From NCBI RefSeq assembly GCF_013407835.1, contig NZ_JACCBI010000001.1, forward strand, positions 2,976,001 through 3,040,000: a stretch of 64,000 bases of DNA, written 5' to 3'. The notes beneath the pieces were generated by a model. That model was given only the letters and a program-made list of their open reading frames with translations. It ran no database searches and was not told the DNA's origin. The number at the start of each line of letters is the position of its first letter. The stretch's first letter is position 1. Shown piece after piece: positions 41,875 through 50,493 of the stretch. Made by a program: the position numbers and the translations under genes. Source of the stretch: Agromyces atrinae. Its GTDB lineage: Bacteria > Actinomycetota > Actinomycetes > Actinomycetales > Microbacteriaceae.

Positions 41875-44800
41875 ATGCACCTGCTCGCTGCGCTCAGCAT
41901 GAAGAACCGCGCCCTCATCGCCCTCGTCACGGTCGTCGTCGCGATCTTCGGAGGCCTCGCCCTCACGAGCCTCAAGCAGGAGCTCGCGCCGTCGATCGCG
42001 TTCCCGCAGCTCTCGATCGTCACGGCGTACCCCGGTGCCTCGCCCGATGTCGTCAACACCGACGTGTCGACGCCCATCGAGACGGCGATCCAGGGCATCA
42101 CGGGCCTCGAGTCGACCTCGACGACGAGCTCGACGGGCGTCTCGCGCGTAACTGCGAGCTTCACCTACGGAACCGACCTCGCCTTCGCCGAGCAGAAGCT
42201 GCTGTCATCCATCAACCGCATCTCGAGCACCCTGCCCGACGACGTCGACCCGCAGGTCGTGGCGCTGAGTCTCGACGACTTCCCCGTCATCCAGGTCGCC
42301 GTCACCGGCGCCGACGACACGGCCTCGCTCTCCGACGAGATCACGCGCACGACGCTCGGTGAGATCCAGGATGTCGACGGCGTGCGTGAAGCGTCGATCG
42401 TCGGTGACGTCGGTCAGCGCGTGACGATCACGCCGAACACCGAAGAGCTCGCGGCTCGCGGCCTCTCGCAGCAGGCGATCACGACGGCCCTGCAGCAGAA
42501 CGGTGTGCTCCTCCCCGCCGGCTCGATCACCGAAGACGGCAAGACCTATGCGGTGCAGACGGGCACGCGCCTCGGCAGCGTCGACGACATCGCCGCGCTC
42601 CCTCTCATCGGTGCGACCCAGTCGACCGTCGACGAGTCGACCTTCCCGCCGTCGCTGCAGACGGTTCCCGCCGCCGCGACCATCGGTGACGTCGCGACCG
42701 TCGCCCTCGCCGAGAACCCGATCACGAGTATCTCGCGCGTCAACGGTGAACCGGCCCTCACGATCGCCGTCACGAAGCTCCCGGCCGCGAACACCGTCGA
42801 GGTGTCGAACGCCGTGCGCGCGCTGTTGCCCGCGCTCGAGTCATCCCTCGACTCCACGAACCCCGGCGCGACCTTCACCGTCGTCTTTGACCAGGCGCCC
42901 TACATCGAGCAGTCGATCGAGGCGCTCGCCGTCGAGGGTGTGCTCGGTCTCGCGTTCGCGGTCATCATCATCCTCATCTTCCTGCTCTCGTTCCGGGCGA
43001 CCCTCGTGACGGCGATCTCGATCCCGACGTCGGTGCTCATCACCTTCATCGGTCTGCAGTACGCGGACTACACGCTCAACATCCTCACCCTCGGCGCGCT
43101 CACGATCTCGATCGGTCGCGTCGTGGATGACTCGATCGTCGTCATCGAGAACATCAAGCGTCACCTCGTCGAGGGAGCCGACAAGGCGAAGACGATCGTG
43201 CGCGCCGTGCGCGAGGTCGCCTCGGCGATCACCGCGGCGACGATCACGACCGTCGCGGTGTTCCTGCCGATCGCGCTCGTCGAGGGTGTGACGGGCGAGC
43301 TGTTCCGCCCGTTCGCGCTGACGGTGACGATCGCGCTCCTCGCCTCGCTGCTCGTGTCGCTCACGATCGTGCCCGTGCTCGCGTACTGGTTGCTCAAGCC
43401 CGCCAAGGTGCACAAGCACTCGGAGGAGGCCGTGGGTGCGGCGTTCGTCGACGACGAGGCGAGGGATGCCGCGGGCACCGGTTCGCCCGAGGCCGGCACC
43501 GTTACCGAGCCCGACGAGCTCGAGCACCCGTCGCGCCTGCAGAAGGGATACCTCCCGGTCATCGGGTGGACGCTCAAGCACTCGGTCGCAACTCTCGTCG
43601 TCTCGGGGCTCGTGCTCGGCGGAACCGTCGCGCTCATCCCGCTCATGAAGACGAACTTCCTCGGATCGAGCGGTCAGAACACGTTCCAGGTCACGCAGGA
43701 GCTTCCCGTCGGGACGAGCCTCGACGCGCTCGATGCCGCCTCGACGACGGTCGAACAGACCATCCGCGACACCGAGGGCGTCGAGACCGTGCAGGCGTCG
43801 ATCGGCGGCGGCAGCGGTCTCGCGGCGGCCTTCGGCGGAGGCACGTCGAGCACCATCACGTACTCGATCACGACGAGCGAAGACGCGAACTCCGACGACC
43901 TGCAGGTCGAGGTGCGTGAGGAGCTCAACGACCTGTCGGATGTCGGCGACATCACGATCGCGGCCTCGAGCGGGTTCGGTTCGTCGAGCGACATCGACGT
44001 CGACATCACGGCGTCGAACGCCGACGACCTCGAGGCGGCCACCACGGCGATCGCCGACGGCCTGAAGGATGCCGACGGTATCTCGCAGGTGTCGTCGAAC
44101 CTCTCGGAGTCGCGCACCTACGTCGGCATCACCGTCGACCGTGAGGCGGCTGCCGATGCCGGGTACAGCGAGGTCGCCCTCGGCTCGATCGTCGCGAACG
44201 CCATGCAGCCCCAGGCCGCGGGCTCGATCGTCATCGACGAGAAGACGCTCACGATCTATCTCGCGAGCGACGCCCCGCCCACGACGATCGAGGAACTCGC
44301 CGCCCTCGAGGTCCCCACGCCCGCAGGTCTCGTGCGACTCGACTCGCTCGCGACCGTCGGCGAGGTCGACGGACCGGCCTCGATCACGACCGTCAAGGGG
44401 CTCCGCAGCGCGACCGTGTCGGCGACGCCCGACGGCGACGACCTCGCGACGGCGAACGCCGCGGTCTCCGAGGTGCTCGAGAACACCGACATCCCCTCGG
44501 GAACGACCGCCTCGATCGGCGGCGTGACGGCCGACCAGGAGGACGCGTTCTCGCAGCTCGGCCTCGCGCTGCTCGCCGCGATCCTCATCGTCTACATCGT
44601 CATGGTGGCGACGTTCCGTTCGCTGCTGCAGCCGCTCTTGCTGCTCGTGTCGGTGCCGTTCGCGGCGACCGGTGCGATCGCGCTGCAGGTCATCACGGGC
44701 ATCCCGCTCGGTGTTCCGTCGCTGATCGGCGTGCTCATGCTCATCGGAATCGTCGTGACGAACGCGATCGTGCTCGTCGACCTCGTGAACCAGTACCGCG

Positions 44801-45087
44801 ACCGCGGCATGAACGTGCGCGATGCGCTCGTGCACGGTTCGTCGCGCAGGCTCCGCCCGATCCTCATGACGGCGCTCGCGACGATTTTCGCGCTGCTGCC
44901 CATGGCGCTCGGCCTCACGGGTCACGGTGGGTTCATCTCGCAGCCGCTCGCGCTCGTCGTGATCGGCGGACTCGTGTCATCGACCGTGCTGACGCTCATC
45001 GTGCTGCCCGTGCTCTACTCGCTCGTCGAGGGCGGGCGCGAGAAGCGGAAGCTGCGTCGCGCGGAGCGCGCGGAGCAGGGGGCGTAG
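41875..45087 (+). CDS. RND-superfamily (HAE1/SwrC-like) efflux permease
   Basis: 1070 residues, the normal size of an AcrB-type pump, with a first helix at about 12-32 and five helices after each of two large extracellular loops. The TM4 proton-relay aspartates are present in GRVVDDSIVVIENIKRH. Other family blocks: SPDVVNTDVSTPIETAIQGITGL, ELAPSIAFPQLSIVTAYPGAS, IGVLMLIGIVVTNAIVLVDLVNQYRDRG and RRLRPILMTALATIFALLPMALG. No membrane-fusion or outer-membrane partner is nearby, as with SwrC/YerP of Gram-positives, which exports surfactants and drugs. A cytoplasmic acidic segment (EEAVGAAFVDDEARDAAG) is inserted after TM6. Substrate unknown. Confidence 0.92.
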   Translation: MHLLAALSMKNRALIALVTVVVAIFGGLALTSLKQELAPSIAFPQLSIVTAYPGASPDVVNTDVSTPIETAIQGITGLESTSTTSSTGVSRVTASFTYGTDLAFAEQKLLSSINRISSTLPDDVDPQVVALSLDDFPVIQVAVTGADDTASLSDEITRTTLGEIQDVDGVREASIVGDVGQRVTITPNTEELAARGLSQQAITTALQQNGVLLPAGSITEDGKTYAVQTGTRLGSVDDIAALPLIGATQSTVDESTFPPSLQTVPAAATIGDVATVALAENPITSISRVNGEPALTIAVTKLPAANTVEVSNAVRALLPALESSLDSTNPGATFTVVFDQAPYIEQSIEALAVEGVLGLAFAVIIILIFLLSFRATLVTAISIPTSVLITFIGLQYADYTLNILTLGALTISIGRVVDDSIVVIENIKRHLVEGADKAKTIVRAVREVASAITAATITTVAVFLPIALVEGVTGELFRPFALTVTIALLASLLVSLTIVPVLAYWLLKPAKVHKHSEEAVGAAFVDDEARDAAGTGSPEAGTVTEPDELEHPSRLQKGYLPVIGWTLKHSVATLVVSGLVLGGTVALIPLMKTNFLGSSGQNTFQVTQELPVGTSLDALDAASTTVEQTIRDTEGVETVQASIGGGSGLAAAFGGGTSSTITYSITTSEDANSDDLQVEVREELNDLSDVGDITIAASSGFGSSSDIDVDITASNADDLEAATTAIADGLKDADGISQVSSNLSESRTYVGITVDREAAADAGYSEVALGSIVANAMQPQAAGSIVIDEKTLTIYLASDAPPTTIEELAALEVPTPAGLVRLDSLATVGEVDGPASITTVKGLRSATVSATPDGDDLATANAAVSEVLENTDIPSGTTASIGGVTADQEDAFSQLGLALLAAILIVYIVMVATFRSLLQPLLLLVSVPFAATGAIALQVITGIPLGVPSLIGVLMLIGIVVTNAIVLVDLVNQYRDRGMNVRDALVHGSSRRLRPILMTALATIFALLPMALGLTGHGGFISQPLALVVIGGLVSSTVLTLIVLPVLYSLVEGGREKRKLRRAERAEQGA

Positions 45088-45110
45088 GGGCGGGTTCGCG
45101 CGGGTCTCTC

Positions 45111-45360
45111 TCGAAAGGTCATTTCGCGGGCGCGCTCGCGCGGGTGGCGCGTTCGTCTCTCCTCGAAAGGTCAATACGTCGGGGTGCTGTGTGCGTGCAT
45201 CGCGTTCGTTTCTTCTCGAAAGGTCAATTCACCGGGGTGCGGAACGCCCCGCACCCCGTCGGATTGACCTTTCGGCGATGGTGCACCCCCAGGGATTGAC
45301 CTCTCGAGGTGGGGGCGGGGATGTGGGCGAGAGGCGGACCCCCGCGGATTGACCTTTCGG
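45111..45360. repeat. second AAAGGTCAAT-family repeat cluster
   Basis: TCGAAAGGTCAxT occurs on the plus strand at 45111, 45163 and 45215, and ATTGACCTxTCG on the same strand at about 45263, 45294 and 45348. The unit at 45215-45276 is a complete hairpin (GGGGTGCGGAACGCCCCGC heart). The others are half-units or worn copies, for example at 45111 and 45163 with no matching right arm. The cluster fills the 278-bp gap between the RND stop and the methyltransferase stop. Confidence 0.82.
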
Positions 45361-45364
45361 CGGG

Positions 45365-46000
45365 TCAGGCCGCGCGGCGGGCGATGACGATGCCCTGGGG
45401 AAGGCGCTCGCGACCCTCGGGTGCGCGCTCGGTGCTGCGCAGCGTCTCGAATCCGGCGGCCTCGAGCGCGCGGGCGATACGGTCGGCGCGATGCGTCCAC
45501 GCCGTGAGCGCGAGGCCCGAGTGTCCGTAGGCATTCTCGATGAGGCGCGACTCGTTGCCGACCTGGAACGCGAGCACGACGACCCCGCCCGGCACGAGCA
45601 CGCGGCCGAGCTCGGCGGCGACCTCGCCGAGAGAATCGGGATCGGTATGGATGACGGAGTACCACGCGAAGACACCGTCGAGCGCGTCATCCGTCGCCGG
45701 AATCTCGGTGAGCGAACCGAGATCGAAACGGATGTCGGGGTGCGTGCGACGCGCGACCGCGAGCATTCCGGGGGAGGGGTCGCAGCCGCGCACAGCGAGG
45801 CCGTGATCGAGGAGCGTCGGGATCATGCGGCCGGTTCCGCATCCGACATCCATCACCGTCGTGCCGCCCGTGGAGCGCACTAGCTCCGCGAACTCGGCGA
45901 TCGCGGCGAGGTCGGCGGCGCTCTCGGCCGAGGTGTCGGGAAGCAGCGCCGCGTAGCTCTCGGCGACCGTGTCGTAGGCGTCGCTGACACTGTCGTCCAT
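45365..46000 (-). CDS. class I SAM-dependent methyltransferase
   Basis: 211 residues from ATG 46000. Motif I is VMDVGCGTGRMIPTLLDHG, acidic post-I is VRGCDPSPGMLAVARR, and motif IV is around LDGVFAWYSVIHTDPDSL. Motif VI-like LGRVLVPGGVVVLAFQVG resembles UbiE/COQ5-type enzymes. The start region AYDTVAESYAALLPD is typical of this class. The substrate cannot be told. The N-terminal extension of the open frame beyond 46000 overlaps a divergent promoter and is not used. Confidence 0.88.
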   Translation of the reverse strand: MDDSVSDAYDTVAESYAALLPDTSAESAADLAAIAEFAELVRSTGGTTVMDVGCGTGRMIPTLLDHGLAVRGCDPSPGMLAVARRTHPDIRFDLGSLTEIPATDDALDGVFAWYSVIHTDPDSLGEVAAELGRVLVPGGVVVLAFQVGNESRLIENAYGHSGLALTAWTHRADRIARALEAAGFETLRSTERAPEGRERLPQGIVIARRAA

Positions 46001-46032
46001 GCGCTTCACCCTATCGACGGCGGGTGCGCACC

Positions 46033-46049
46033 ATACCCGGAGGGGGTAT
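46033..46049 (+). promoter_or_regulatory. putative CsoR copper operator
   Basis: ATACCC-GGAGG-GGGTAT is an inverted repeat with G/C-rich centre, as in CsoR-family operators (TACCC...GGGTA). It overlaps the probable core promoter of the copper-chaperone gene: TATCGT at 46047-46052 could be the -10 for a leaderless start at 46060. Confidence 0.7.
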
Positions 46050-46059
46050 CGTGGATGAC

Positions 46060-46374
46060 ATGACTGAGCGCCCCACACTTCCGATGGCATCCGGTGGCGG
46101 ATGCGCCTGCTGCGCGACCGACTCGGCGAGCACCCCGGCAACGACGACCGATGCGGCCGTCGCGACGACCGTCGGCGTCACCGGCATGACCTGCGAGAAC
46201 TGCGTCAAGCACGTGACCGAAGAGCTCGAGGGCATCGCGGGCGTCGAGGGGGTCGACATCGAGCTCGTCGTCGGCGGCACGTCGACCGTGACGATCGCGA
46301 GTGCCGACGTGATCTCCGAGGGCGACATCGCCGCGGCCATCGCCGAGGCCGGCTATGAGGTCGCACCGGTCTGA
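46060..46374 (+). CDS. CopZ-like copper chaperone (HMA domain)
   Basis: 104 residues. The N-terminal segment GGGCACCATDSAS adds an extra CxCC cluster at about 13-16; the HMA domain (about 38-104) has GVTGMTCENCVKHVTEELEGI with the CxxC copper-binding pair, and ends EAGYEVAPV. ATG 46060 is preferred for a leaderless mRNA; GTG 46051 is an in-frame alternative. A CsoR-type operator sits directly upstream. There is no CopA ATPase and no csoR next to it, so this is an orphan member of a copper regulon. Confidence 0.85.
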   Translation: MTERPTLPMASGGGCACCATDSASTPATTTDAAVATTVGVTGMTCENCVKHVTEELEGIAGVEGVDIELVVGGTSTVTIASADVISEGDIAAAIAEAGYEVAPV

Positions 46375-46387
46375 GCAAGCGGTCGCC

Positions 46388-46412
46388 GGCCCCCCGACTC
46401 GCGTTCGGGGCC
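46388..46412 (+). terminator. hairpin terminator after copper chaperone
   Basis: GGCCCC(CC)GA pairs with TCGGGGCC around a 7-nt loop, 14 nt after the stop at 46374; a two-base bulge lowers confidence. Confidence 0.5.
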
Positions 46413-46433
46413 GCCACGTGATGGGCTGGTGTC

Positions 46434-47423
46434 ATGGACATCCTCATCCTCGGCGGAACCGCGTGGCTCGGCCGCGAGCTCGCACGCACGGCTCTCGAGC
46501 GCGACCACCGGGTGAGTGCACTCGCCCGCGGTGAGAGCGGAGACGTCGCCGAGGGGACGGTCCTGCTGCGGGCCGACCGCTCGTTGCCGGGCGCGTACGA
46601 CACCGCCGCTGAGCACGAGTGGGATGCCGTCATCGACGTCTCGTGGCAGCCGGGCTTCGTGCGCGATGCGGTCGCTGCGCTCGGAGACCGGGCGCACCAC
46701 TGGAGCTACGTCTCGTCGGGAAGCGTCTACGCCGACCACGAGTCACCCGGGGCCGATGAGAGCGCCGAACTGCTCGCGCCCCTCGATGCGGATGTCGCCG
46801 ACGGCGCCGACTACGGCGAGGCGAAGGTCGCGTGCGAGGCCGCCACGACCGCCGTGCGCGGGTCACGCGCCCTCATCGTTCGGCCCGGCGTGATCGGCGG
46901 ACCGGGCGATGCGTCCGGCCGCTCGGGGTACTACGTCGCCCGCTCGGAGCGCGACCAGCACGCACCGATGCTCATCCCCGACATCGCCGCGTCGCCGACG
47001 CAGGTCATCGATGTGCGCGACCTCGTCGCGTGGCACCTCGACGCGATCGAGCGCGGCCTTGAGGGCGTGTTCAACGCCTTCGGCCCGCAGGTGCCATTCG
47101 GCGAGTGGATCAGCGAGTCGCGCGCGGTCGGCGAGCACCGCGGCTGCGTCGAGCGCGCCGACTCGGAGTGGCTGCTCGAACAGGGCGTGCGTCCGTTCAT
47201 GGGTGACGAGTCGTTGCCGCTGTGGCTTCCCGACCCCGCGTGGTCCGGATTCATGTCGCACTCGTCGGCCGCCGCCGAGGCCGAGGGGCTCGTGCACCGT
47301 CCGCGCCGCGAACTGCTCGAGGGCGTTCTCGCGTGGGAGCGCACCGCGGGTCTCGACCGGCCTCGCCCCGCCGGCCTCTCGCGTCGCCGCGAGCAGGCGC
47401 TCATCGCAGCGCTCGACGTGTGA
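46434..47423 (+). CDS. NAD-dependent epimerase/dehydratase-like protein (extended SDR)
   Basis: 329 residues. The N-terminal Rossmann motif is MDILILGGTAWLGRELARTAL (GxxGxxG variant GGTAWLG). The catalytic YxxxK appears as DYGEAKVACE, and YVSSGSVYADHES fits the Ser/Thr strand. VRPGVIGGPGD and QVIDVRDLVAWHLDAIERGLEGVFNAFGP are typical of nucleoside-sugar epimerase-like reductases. The substrate is unknown. It converges with the GntR gene, with 6 bp between the stop codons. Confidence 0.88.
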   Translation: MDILILGGTAWLGRELARTALERDHRVSALARGESGDVAEGTVLLRADRSLPGAYDTAAEHEWDAVIDVSWQPGFVRDAVAALGDRAHHWSYVSSGSVYADHESPGADESAELLAPLDADVADGADYGEAKVACEAATTAVRGSRALIVRPGVIGGPGDASGRSGYYVARSERDQHAPMLIPDIAASPTQVIDVRDLVAWHLDAIERGLEGVFNAFGPQVPFGEWISESRAVGEHRGCVERADSEWLLEQGVRPFMGDESLPLWLPDPAWSGFMSHSSAAAEAEGLVHRPRRELLEGVLAWERTAGLDRPRPAGLSRRREQALIAALDV

Positions 47424-47429
47424 TGTGAA

Positions 47430-48191
47430 TCAGGGTTCGCGCGTCGTAGGGGGGCGTCGTCGTTGCCACGAGCCCATGATGTGCTGTCGCATGGCGGCTT
47501 CGGCACCGGCCGCATCGCCCTGACGAATGGACTCGAGGACGAGACGGTGTTCCTCGTAGGCCTCGCTGAAGGCTTCGCGAGTTCCGTTCCGTGTGAATCG
47601 AGCACTCTCTCTCGCGCGTGAGTAGAGCGTCTTCGTGATGCTCTCAGCGAGCGGGATGTGCGAGAACGACATGACCGCGATGTGGAACTTCATATCTGCG
47701 TCGCCGAACTCATCGACATCGTTGATGCTCTCGGCCATCTTCTGGATCGTGCGGTCGAGTTCTGCGATCTCGTCGGCCGTGCGACGATTCGCAGTTGCTG
47801 CTGCCATCGCTCCTTCGAGTGCGCTTCGAACGATTGCGAGATCATCGAGCACCCCGAGCGAAGCATCGTTCTCGAGCAGGACTTCGAGCACGACAGGGTC
47901 GAGCACGTTCCATGCGTCTCTCGGGCGGACCGTCGTGCCGCTTCCGCGTACGACGCTGATCAAGCCCTTCTCCTCGAGGCTTCTCATCGATTCGCGGATG
48001 ACGGTGCGGCTCACGCCGAAGTGGGCGCTCAGTTCAGCCTCGATCGGCAGTGTCGCCTTCTCTGCGATCTCACCGGTAACGATCGCGGTAATGAGGTCGT
48101 GCACGACGGCGACACCGAGCCTACCGATCGGATCGCGCGCGGTTCCCGAGAAGATCCCTCGGGAACTCGGCTGCAGCGCTGGGTCACTCAT
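47430..48191 (-). CDS. GntR/FadR-family (FCD) regulator of the sugar locus
   Basis: 253 residues. The GntR winged helix (about 22-90) has LIAVTIVTGEIAEKATLPIEAELSAHFGVSRTVIRESMRSLEEKGLI-type residues (visible: TGEIAEKATLPIEAELSAHFG, SRTVIRESM, GSGTTVRPRDAWN). The FCD domain (about 105-230) has the Asp/His metal or effector site in LDRTIQKMAESI...DADMKFHIAVMSFSHIPLAE...EEHRLVLESI. Last gene of the leftward locus; its start overlaps the enolase-superfamily stop by 8 bp. Sugar-acid or lactone effectors are usual. CATAC-ATC-GTATG sites upstream of three transcription units are the likely targets. Confidence 0.92.
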   Translation of the reverse strand: MSDPALQPSSRGIFSGTARDPIGRLGVAVVHDLITAIVTGEIAEKATLPIEAELSAHFGVSRTVIRESMRSLEEKGLISVVRGSGTTVRPRDAWNVLDPVVLEVLLENDASLGVLDDLAIVRSALEGAMAAATANRRTADEIAELDRTIQKMAESINDVDEFGDADMKFHIAVMSFSHIPLAESITKTLYSRARESARFTRNGTREAFSEAYEEHRLVLESIRQGDAAGAEAAMRQHIMGSWQRRRPPTTREP

Positions 48192-49368
48192 CGTGTGAAG
48201 TATAGGCGACGGGCGCGGTCCGGAGGGGGGCGGGTGGCGTCAGAGTGAGTCCCGTTCTTGCCGGTCGCACGTGAGGGCCGGCGGCTTCGCGCCAGTTTCC
48301 CTCCTGGCCGGCGGCTGCGATGAGTGCCTCGTCGACCTCTATCCCCGCTCCGGGGAGATCGCCGAGCACAATACCGCCGTCGGCGTACTCCTGGTCGACC
48401 GTCACCCCGAACGGTGAGCTCAGGTCTTGGACCTCCGCTGAGAGGTGATTCGGCACAGCGGCGGCGGCATGAGCCACTGCGGGGTTGCTCGTCAGGCCGA
48501 CAGGGCTGATCGGTAGGTCGCGCGAGTGAGCTGCATAGGCGAGTCGTAGGAAATGGGTGACACCCCAGACGGCCCCCGTCTGCACGATGTCGACGCCCTC
48601 CTGGTCGAAGAGGGGTCGGAACTGCTCGAGACCGGTCAGGTTCTCACCGGTGGCGACGCTGGCGCGCACTCGGCGTGACAGTCTGCGGTGACCCGCTGCG
48701 TCCCACCGGCGAAGCGGTTCTTCAATCCATGTGAGGTCGATGTGCTGTTCGATCTCGCACACGTAGCGGACGGCTTGCTTGAGGTGCCATGACTCGTTCG
48801 CATCGAGCATGAGCGCCGGACGGGGGGTGTTGATGCTCAACTCGTCGCGGATGAGGCGCAGGCGCCGGAGGTCGGTGTCGACGTCGCGCCCACCCTTCAG
48901 CTTGCCGGCGGTGAAGCCGCGTTCGGCCATCGACGCGTAGAACGTGACCAACTGTTCGTCGGTCAGGGCGATGTCGAGCCCTGAGGCATACCCTGCGACG
49001 AAGCGGTCCCCACCCCCGAGGTACCGCCATAAGGGTTCGTCGGCTGCCTTCGACTTGAGGTCCCAGAGCGCGGAGTCGAGAATCGCGATCCCTCCGAACG
49101 TCGCCCCCCCATGGCCGGCCTTGAAGGCGTGAGCGAGCAGAAGTTCGTAGAGGCTCGTGATCTCCCGAGGATCGCGGCCCTCCAGAGCGGGGAAGAACTG
49201 CGCGACATCATGATCCGAGCCGATACCAATGCCTTCGATACCCGCGTCGGTTTCCAGGACGAGGACTGCGACTTCGGTGACGCCCGAGGCGATGAATCCG
49301 TTGACGTCGCCGACGGGGCGGCCCCAATCGCGGTGGGTCCTGATCGTGCGGTAGCCGGTGATCTTCAT
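48184..49368 (-). CDS. enolase-superfamily (mandelate racemase-like) sugar-acid dehydratase, atypical active site
   Basis: 394 residues from ATG 49368. A mandelate-racemase-type barrel: KxK base pair K156/K158 (AGKLKGG), metal ligands Asp189 (LMLDANESW), Glu216/217 (TWIEEPL) and Glu242 (ATGENL). Asp260 (GVDIVQ) is the usual dyad Asp, but the expected His (as in APHG/SPHG) is Val290 in LPISPVGLTSNP. So the His of the Asp-His dyad seems missing, and chemistry would rely on Lys. By context (with aldose dehydrogenase and mutarotase) I infer a 6-deoxy-sugar acid such as L-fuconate or L-rhamnonate as substrate. A GntR-type operator lies 37 bp upstream. Confidence 0.88.
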   Translation of the reverse strand: MKITGYRTIRTHRDWGRPVGDVNGFIASGVTEVAVLVLETDAGIEGIGIGSDHDVAQFFPALEGRDPREITSLYELLLAHAFKAGHGGATFGGIAILDSALWDLKSKAADEPLWRYLGGGDRFVAGYASGLDIALTDEQLVTFYASMAERGFTAGKLKGGRDVDTDLRRLRLIRDELSINTPRPALMLDANESWHLKQAVRYVCEIEQHIDLTWIEEPLRRWDAAGHRRLSRRVRASVATGENLTGLEQFRPLFDQEGVDIVQTGAVWGVTHFLRLAYAAHSRDLPISPVGLTSNPAVAHAAAAVPNHLSAEVQDLSSPFGVTVDQEYADGGIVLGDLPGAGIEVDEALIAAAGQEGNWREAAGPHVRPARTGLTLTPPAPLRTAPVAYTSHDE

Positions 49369-49404
49369 GACTATCCTGAACCTGCTTCGTATCCGTGAAT
49401 TGAG

Positions 49405-49417
49405 CATACATCGTATG
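49405..49417. promoter_or_regulatory. putative GntR operator 1
   Basis: CATAC-ATC-GTATG, a perfect 5+5 bp palindrome, lies between the aldo/keto reductase stop and the enolase-superfamily start. It matches the sites at 54182 and 61222. Confidence 0.65.
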
Positions 49418-49447
49418 AAAGGTGTCGAGAGAATGCTGCACCGGCAG

Positions 49448-50410
49448 TCATGCTGACGACTCCAGAGCACGCCAGGCGTCATCCTGTATGGCGCTTCGGA
49501 AGCGCGCGGCCGTGCTGCGAACCTGGGCGGCGGAGCGCATACCGACGACGACCGACTCGACAGCAGGGTGACGAAGCGGGAACTGCACGGCGGCGGCGGG
49601 GAGATCGACGCCCACGCTCCTGCAGGTCGTCGCGAGCGAACGAGCCGCGGCGATCACGTCGGGAGAGGCCTGCTCATAGTCGAAGACCGCGTCGTCGGAA
49701 ATCGACGATGAACTAAGCAGGCCCGAGTTATAGACCGCTGCGGCGACGACCGCGACTCCGCGCTCGAGAGCGGCGGGAAGCAGATCATCCAGCGCAGTGC
49801 GGTCGAGGAGCGTGAATCGACCCGCCACCATCACGACATCGACGTCGCACTCGCGAACGAAGCGCGTGAGCATCGCTGTCTGGTTCATGCCGGCCCCGAT
49901 CGCACCGATCACGCTCTCGTCGCGCAGCTCGACGAGAGTGTCGACCCCGGTCGTGGATGCCTCATGCCAGTGCTCGTCGGGATCGTGGAGGTACACGATG
50001 TCGAGGCGATCCAGCTGCAGTCGGTTCAGACTCTCTTCGATCGAGCGAAGGATACCGTCGCGGCTGAAGTCCCACTCGCGCCGGTGCGTCGCCGGAACGG
50101 CGAACCCGTCCGAGTCCTGCTGTCCGGCCGCGGCGAGGTCAGGTGTGGGGGTGAGCAACCGGCCGACCTTGGTGGACACGACGAATTTGTCGCGAACTCG
50201 ACCCTTCAATGCTTCGCCGAGACGTCGTTCCGACAGCCCGAGGCCATAGTGCGGCGCAGTGTCGAAGTATCGTATGCCGCTCCGCCATGCCTCATCGACT
50301 GCGCTGCGTGCTTCATCGTCGGAAGTGGCGCGGTAGAGGTTTCCGATCTGCGCGGCACCGAATCCGAGTCCGGTGGCGACGGCCCCTCGAAGTGGGCGCG
50401 TGGGCGTCAT
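49448..50410 (-). CDS. aldo/keto reductase, L-fucose/D-threo-aldose 1-dehydrogenase type
   Basis: 320 residues. The start LGFGAAQIGNLYRATSDDEARSAVDEAW and GIRYFDTAPHYGLGLSERRLGEAL are the hallmarks of the L-fucose dehydrogenase/D-threo-aldose 1-dehydrogenase branch (recalled). The catalytic tetrad is visible: Asp and Tyr in DTAPHYG, Lys in VVSTKVG, His in VYLHDPDEH. NAD(P) site: GVDLPAAAVQFPLRHPAVESVVVG. It would oxidise the free sugar to its 1,5-lactone, the first step of the non-phosphorylating pathway. No lactonase is seen in the window; it may be spontaneous or encoded elsewhere. Confidence 0.88.
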   Translation of the reverse strand: MTPTRPLRGAVATGLGFGAAQIGNLYRATSDDEARSAVDEAWRSGIRYFDTAPHYGLGLSERRLGEALKGRVRDKFVVSTKVGRLLTPTPDLAAAGQQDSDGFAVPATHRREWDFSRDGILRSIEESLNRLQLDRLDIVYLHDPDEHWHEASTTGVDTLVELRDESVIGAIGAGMNQTAMLTRFVRECDVDVVMVAGRFTLLDRTALDDLLPAALERGVAVVAAAVYNSGLLSSSSISDDAVFDYEQASPDVIAAARSLATTCRSVGVDLPAAAVQFPLRHPAVESVVVGMRSAAQVRSTAARFRSAIQDDAWRALESSA

Positions 50411-50493
50411 GGTCGCCTCCTAGCGAGTGCGGTGTCGGTAGACATGGGCTGTATTCGGGAATCGAGAAGATCCCCGCGGAGGTGCCGGCATGG

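Noticed and set aside
42841..44925. Minus-strand open frame opposite the RND gene
   Set aside because: His/Arg/Glu-rich shadow of a well-supported RND pump.
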